Source of the DNA: Gallionella sp.
Lineage (GTDB): Bacteria > Pseudomonadota > Gammaproteobacteria > Burkholderiales > Gallionellaceae
DNA: 16,181 nt
Direction of reading: 5' to 3'
Assembly (NCBI GenBank): GCA_017880945.1
Contig: JADGRM010000017.1
Coordinates: 1-16,181 of the forward strand
A program made the translations under genes and the position numbers. The notes beneath the pieces were generated by a model that saw only the letters and a program-made list of their open reading frames with translations, ran no database searches and was not told where the DNA came from. This document shows positions 13,999-16,181 of this stretch, one piece after another. Each line of letters starts with the position of its first letter. Within the stretch, counting starts at the first letter, position 1.

Positions 13999-15051
13999 AT
14001 GAAGCTCAGTGTATTACTACTCGCCCTGCTATCCGTTCTCAGCGGATGCGGCAAGGAATCTGCACCAGCAGCCAAAATCGAGCAGCCGGCGCTGACGCTG
14101 GTGGTCGGCTCTGTCGTATCCGATAGCGGCAATGTTTACAGCGGCGAGATTCGCGCGCGTTACGAGACGCAACTTGGGTTTCGTATAGGCGGGAAGATCA
14201 TCGAACGCCTGGTGGATGCCGGTGCGCGGGTTCATGCAGGGCAAGTTCTGATGCGTCTTGATCCCGGCGATACCGGTTTGCAGGCGAGCTCGACTGAAGC
14301 GCAGTACCAGTTGGCCGAGGCCGAGGCGAAACGCTATCGCGAATTGCGCGACAAAAATTTCGTCAGTCAATCGGCGCTGGATGCAAAGGAAACCGCTCTC
14401 AAGGCGGCGGCCGCCCAAGCAGGGTTGGCAGGCAACCAGGCGGATTACACCACCTTGCGCGCCGATCATGCGGGCGTGATCGCCGCAATGTTGGCTGAGG
14501 TCGGTCAGGTGGTCAGTGCGGGACAGCCGGTGTTGCGCCTGGCGCAAGACGGCGAGCGCGAAGTGGCGATCGCGATACCGGAAACACGATATGAGGGCCT
14601 AAAGATCGGCGCAGCAGCGGACGTTTCGTTGTGGTCTGCCGGAAATGAAGCTGCTCATCTCAGCGGACATTTGCGCGAATTGTCTCCGGCAGCAGACCCG
14701 GCCAGTCGCACCTATGCGGCGCGGGTCGCGTTGAGAAGTGCGGATGCGCAGGCGGCATTGGGGATGACGGCAGAGGTGCGTTTCAAAAATCATGACAAGC
14801 GCGACAGATTGGTCGTGCCGCTGTCGGCGATATTCCAGCAGGGCGATCAGGCGGCAGTGTGGATCGTGGCTGCGGACCACAGCGTCAGTTTGCGGAAGGT
14901 AGAGGTCTCGGCCTATCGCGATAACGGCGCGGTGATCTCGAGCGGTGTCGCGGCGGGCGAGCGCATCGTCAGTGCCGGTGTGCACAAACTTAACGCGGGA
15001 GAAAAGATACGCATCATCGAGGGAGAATTCGCAAACGGTAGCGCGCAATGA
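13999..15051 (+). CDS. RND efflux periplasmic adaptor (membrane fusion lipoprotein)
   Basis: The 350-residue protein belongs to the HlyD/AcrA-like adaptor family that joins an RND pump to an outer-membrane channel. A lipobox (LSVLSGC, lipidated Cys17) ends a short signal peptide, so it is anchored in the inner membrane facing the periplasm. The biotinyl-lipoyl-like half motifs flank the hairpin: LGFRIGGKIIERLVDAGARVHAGQVL (about 59-84) and ADHAGVIAAMLAEVGQVVSAGQPVL (about 155-180). Between them is an Ala/Glu-rich coiled coil (95-150). The beta-barrel and membrane-proximal parts follow (VPLSAIF, ISSGVAAGERIVSAGVHKLNAGEKI). Its stop overlaps the pump start (ATGA). The ribosome binding site is weak. 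The substrate cannot be told. Confidence 0.95.
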   Translation: MKLSVLLLALLSVLSGCGKESAPAAKIEQPALTLVVGSVVSDSGNVYSGEIRARYETQLGFRIGGKIIERLVDAGARVHAGQVLMRLDPGDTGLQASSTEAQYQLAEAEAKRYRELRDKNFVSQSALDAKETALKAAAAQAGLAGNQADYTTLRADHAGVIAAMLAEVGQVVSAGQPVLRLAQDGEREVAIAIPETRYEGLKIGAAADVSLWSAGNEAAHLSGHLRELSPAADPASRTYAARVALRSADAQAALGMTAEVRFKNHDKRDRLVVPLSAIFQQGDQAAVWIVAADHSVSLRKVEVSAYRDNGAVISSGVAAGERIVSAGVHKLNAGEKIRIIEGEFANGSAQ

Positions 15052-16181
15052 AGGGGCCCAACCTTTCCGCATGGTCGCTGACGCACCAGCAGATGGTGCT
15101 GTATCTGATCATCGTGCTGATGGCGGCAGGGGTGATCTCTTATCTCAATCTCGGCCGCGCGGAAGACCCTGACTTCACCTTCAAGGTGATGGTGGTGCGC
15201 ACGCTGTGGCCGGGGGCGACGGCTCAGGAGGTCGAGCGCGAACTGACCGAACGTATCGAAAAGAAATTGCAGGAAACACCCTGGGTGGATGTGCTGCGTT
15301 CGGCTTCCAAGCCCGGCGAATCGCTGGTGTTCGTGGTCCTCAAGGATTACACGCCCAAACCTGAAGTGCCGGAAGCCTGGCGGCAAGTGCGCAAAAAACT
15401 GGATGACATCCGCCATACCCTGCCGTCCGGCGTGCAGGGCCCGTACCCCAATGATGAATTCGGCGACGTGCAGATCAACATCTTCGCGCTGACCGGAGAC
15501 GGTTTCGATCTGAGTGCGCTGCGCCGATATGCGGATCGCATCGCGCTGGATCTGAAACGCGTGCCGGATGTGAGACGCGTCGAGCTGATCGGCGTTCAGG
15601 ACGAAAAGGTCTACGTCGATGTGTCGCCCAATCGCCTGGCGAGCCTGGGTATCACGCCGCAGCAGGTGGCCGAGGCGCTGCAAAAACAGAATGCGGTGAA
15701 TCCAGCCGGCTTCGTCGAAACGGACAGCGACCGTATCCGTCTGCGTGTGAGCGGCGGCTTCGACAGTGTCACCCGGGTGCGCAACACCGATCTGCTGGTC
15801 AACGGACAGCACTTCCGTTTGGGCGACATCGCCAAAGTGAACCGGGGTCTGGCCGATCCGCCCGGCCCGCGGATGCATGTCGGCGGACAGCCCGCGATCG
15901 GCATCGGGGTCATCATGGACAAGGGCGGCAACGTGATCGATCTCGGCGAAAACCTGAAGCAGGCGATGAAAGCTATTTCCGCCCAGCTTCCGGCCGGGGT
16001 GGAGGTGCACGTTGTTGCCAATCAACCGGAAGTGGTCAAGGGTTCGATCACCTTGTTCGAACGCTCGCTGACCGAGGCGGTGCTGATCGTGCTGGCCGTG
16101 TCGTTCCTGAGCCTGGGCTGGCGCACCGGCACGGTGGTGGCATTGTCCATCCCGCTGGTGCTGGCGATCACCTTCTTTCTG
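15048..16181 (+). CDS. RND efflux transporter permease (3' end beyond window)
   Basis: The window shows 378 codons of a much longer gene (family members are about 1000-1050 residues). It is an AcrB-type inner-membrane pump driven by the proton gradient. The first membrane helix is at about 16-34 (QMVLYLIIVLMAAGVISYLN), followed by the family pattern RAEDPDFTFKVMVVRTLWPGATAQEVE. The porter domain follows (FGDVQINIFALTGDG, VRRVELIGVQDEKVYVDVSPNRLASLGIT, LGDIAKVNRG). The second membrane helix begins near residue 340 (SLTEAVLIVLAVSFLSLGWRTG). The conserved transmembrane Asp pair would lie beyond the edge. It overlaps the adaptor stop by four bases (ATGA), showing translational coupling. Confidence 0.95.
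   Translation, partial: MKGPNLSAWSLTHQQMVLYLIIVLMAAGVISYLNLGRAEDPDFTFKVMVVRTLWPGATAQEVERELTERIEKKLQETPWVDVLRSASKPGESLVFVVLKDYTPKPEVPEAWRQVRKKLDDIRHTLPSGVQGPYPNDEFGDVQINIFALTGDGFDLSALRRYADRIALDLKRVPDVRRVELIGVQDEKVYVDVSPNRLASLGITPQQVAEALQKQNAVNPAGFVETDSDRIRLRVSGGFDSVTRVRNTDLLVNGQHFRLGDIAKVNRGLADPPGPRMHVGGQPAIGIGVIMDKGGNVIDLGENLKQAMKAISAQLPAGVEVHVVANQPEVVKGSITLFERSLTEAVLIVLAVSFLSLGWRTGTVVALSIPLVLAITFFL

Noticed and set aside
1..16181. tRNA, rRNA, CRISPR array, transposase or integrase genes
   Set aside because: None was seen on either strand; the repeats present are few, dispersed and not regularly spaced.

Overview
The window reads as a chromosomal segment of a betaproteobacterium, most likely from the Gallionellaceae/Nitrosomonadales group. 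The reasons are the hrcA–hemH pair, several small periplasmic c-type cytochromes of the SHP and DHC families, and intergenic palindromes of types I associate with such genomes. The taxonomic call is inference from gene content; no rRNA or tRNA gene is present.

Layout. Bases 1–1532 (minus strand) carry a Ste24-type M48 membrane protease followed by a c-type cytochrome cut by the window edge. Oligoribonuclease (orn, 1633–2178) is divergent from them. A MITE-like palindromic element that seems to hold a second small insertion fills 2177–2438. It is followed by a small hypothetical gene (2492–2779) and a gene-free stretch with inverted repeats (2780–3023). On the minus strand come a Lon-like AAA+ protease and murI (6331 to 3024). 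A repeat-rich spacer (6399–6610) separates them from a minus-strand block running from hrcA at 10781 down to 6615: hrcA, hemH, a DJ-1/PfpI protein, a PaiB-like flavin-binding protein and a YdjM-like membrane protein. The last three look like accessory genes added behind the hrcA–hemH core.

The plus-strand right third (11008–13915) is an electron-transfer cluster. It contains SHP (a DUF1924 cytochrome with the Asn and disulfide signature), the diheme cytochrome DHC, a cytochrome b561-type membrane protein, an unrecognised His-rich membrane protein with pentapeptide repeats, and a second, longer diheme DHC. SHP, DHC and a b-type cytochrome form a known gene set: the b cytochrome is thought to pass quinol electrons to DHC, which reduces SHP, a heme protein able to bind O2 and NO. 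The His-rich protein and the second DHC are the extra parts, and I consider them the most interesting content here.

The window ends with an RND efflux pair (13999–16181): a lipoprotein adaptor, then an inner-membrane pump overlapping it by ATGA and cut by the window end. A good sigma-70 promoter precedes the pair.
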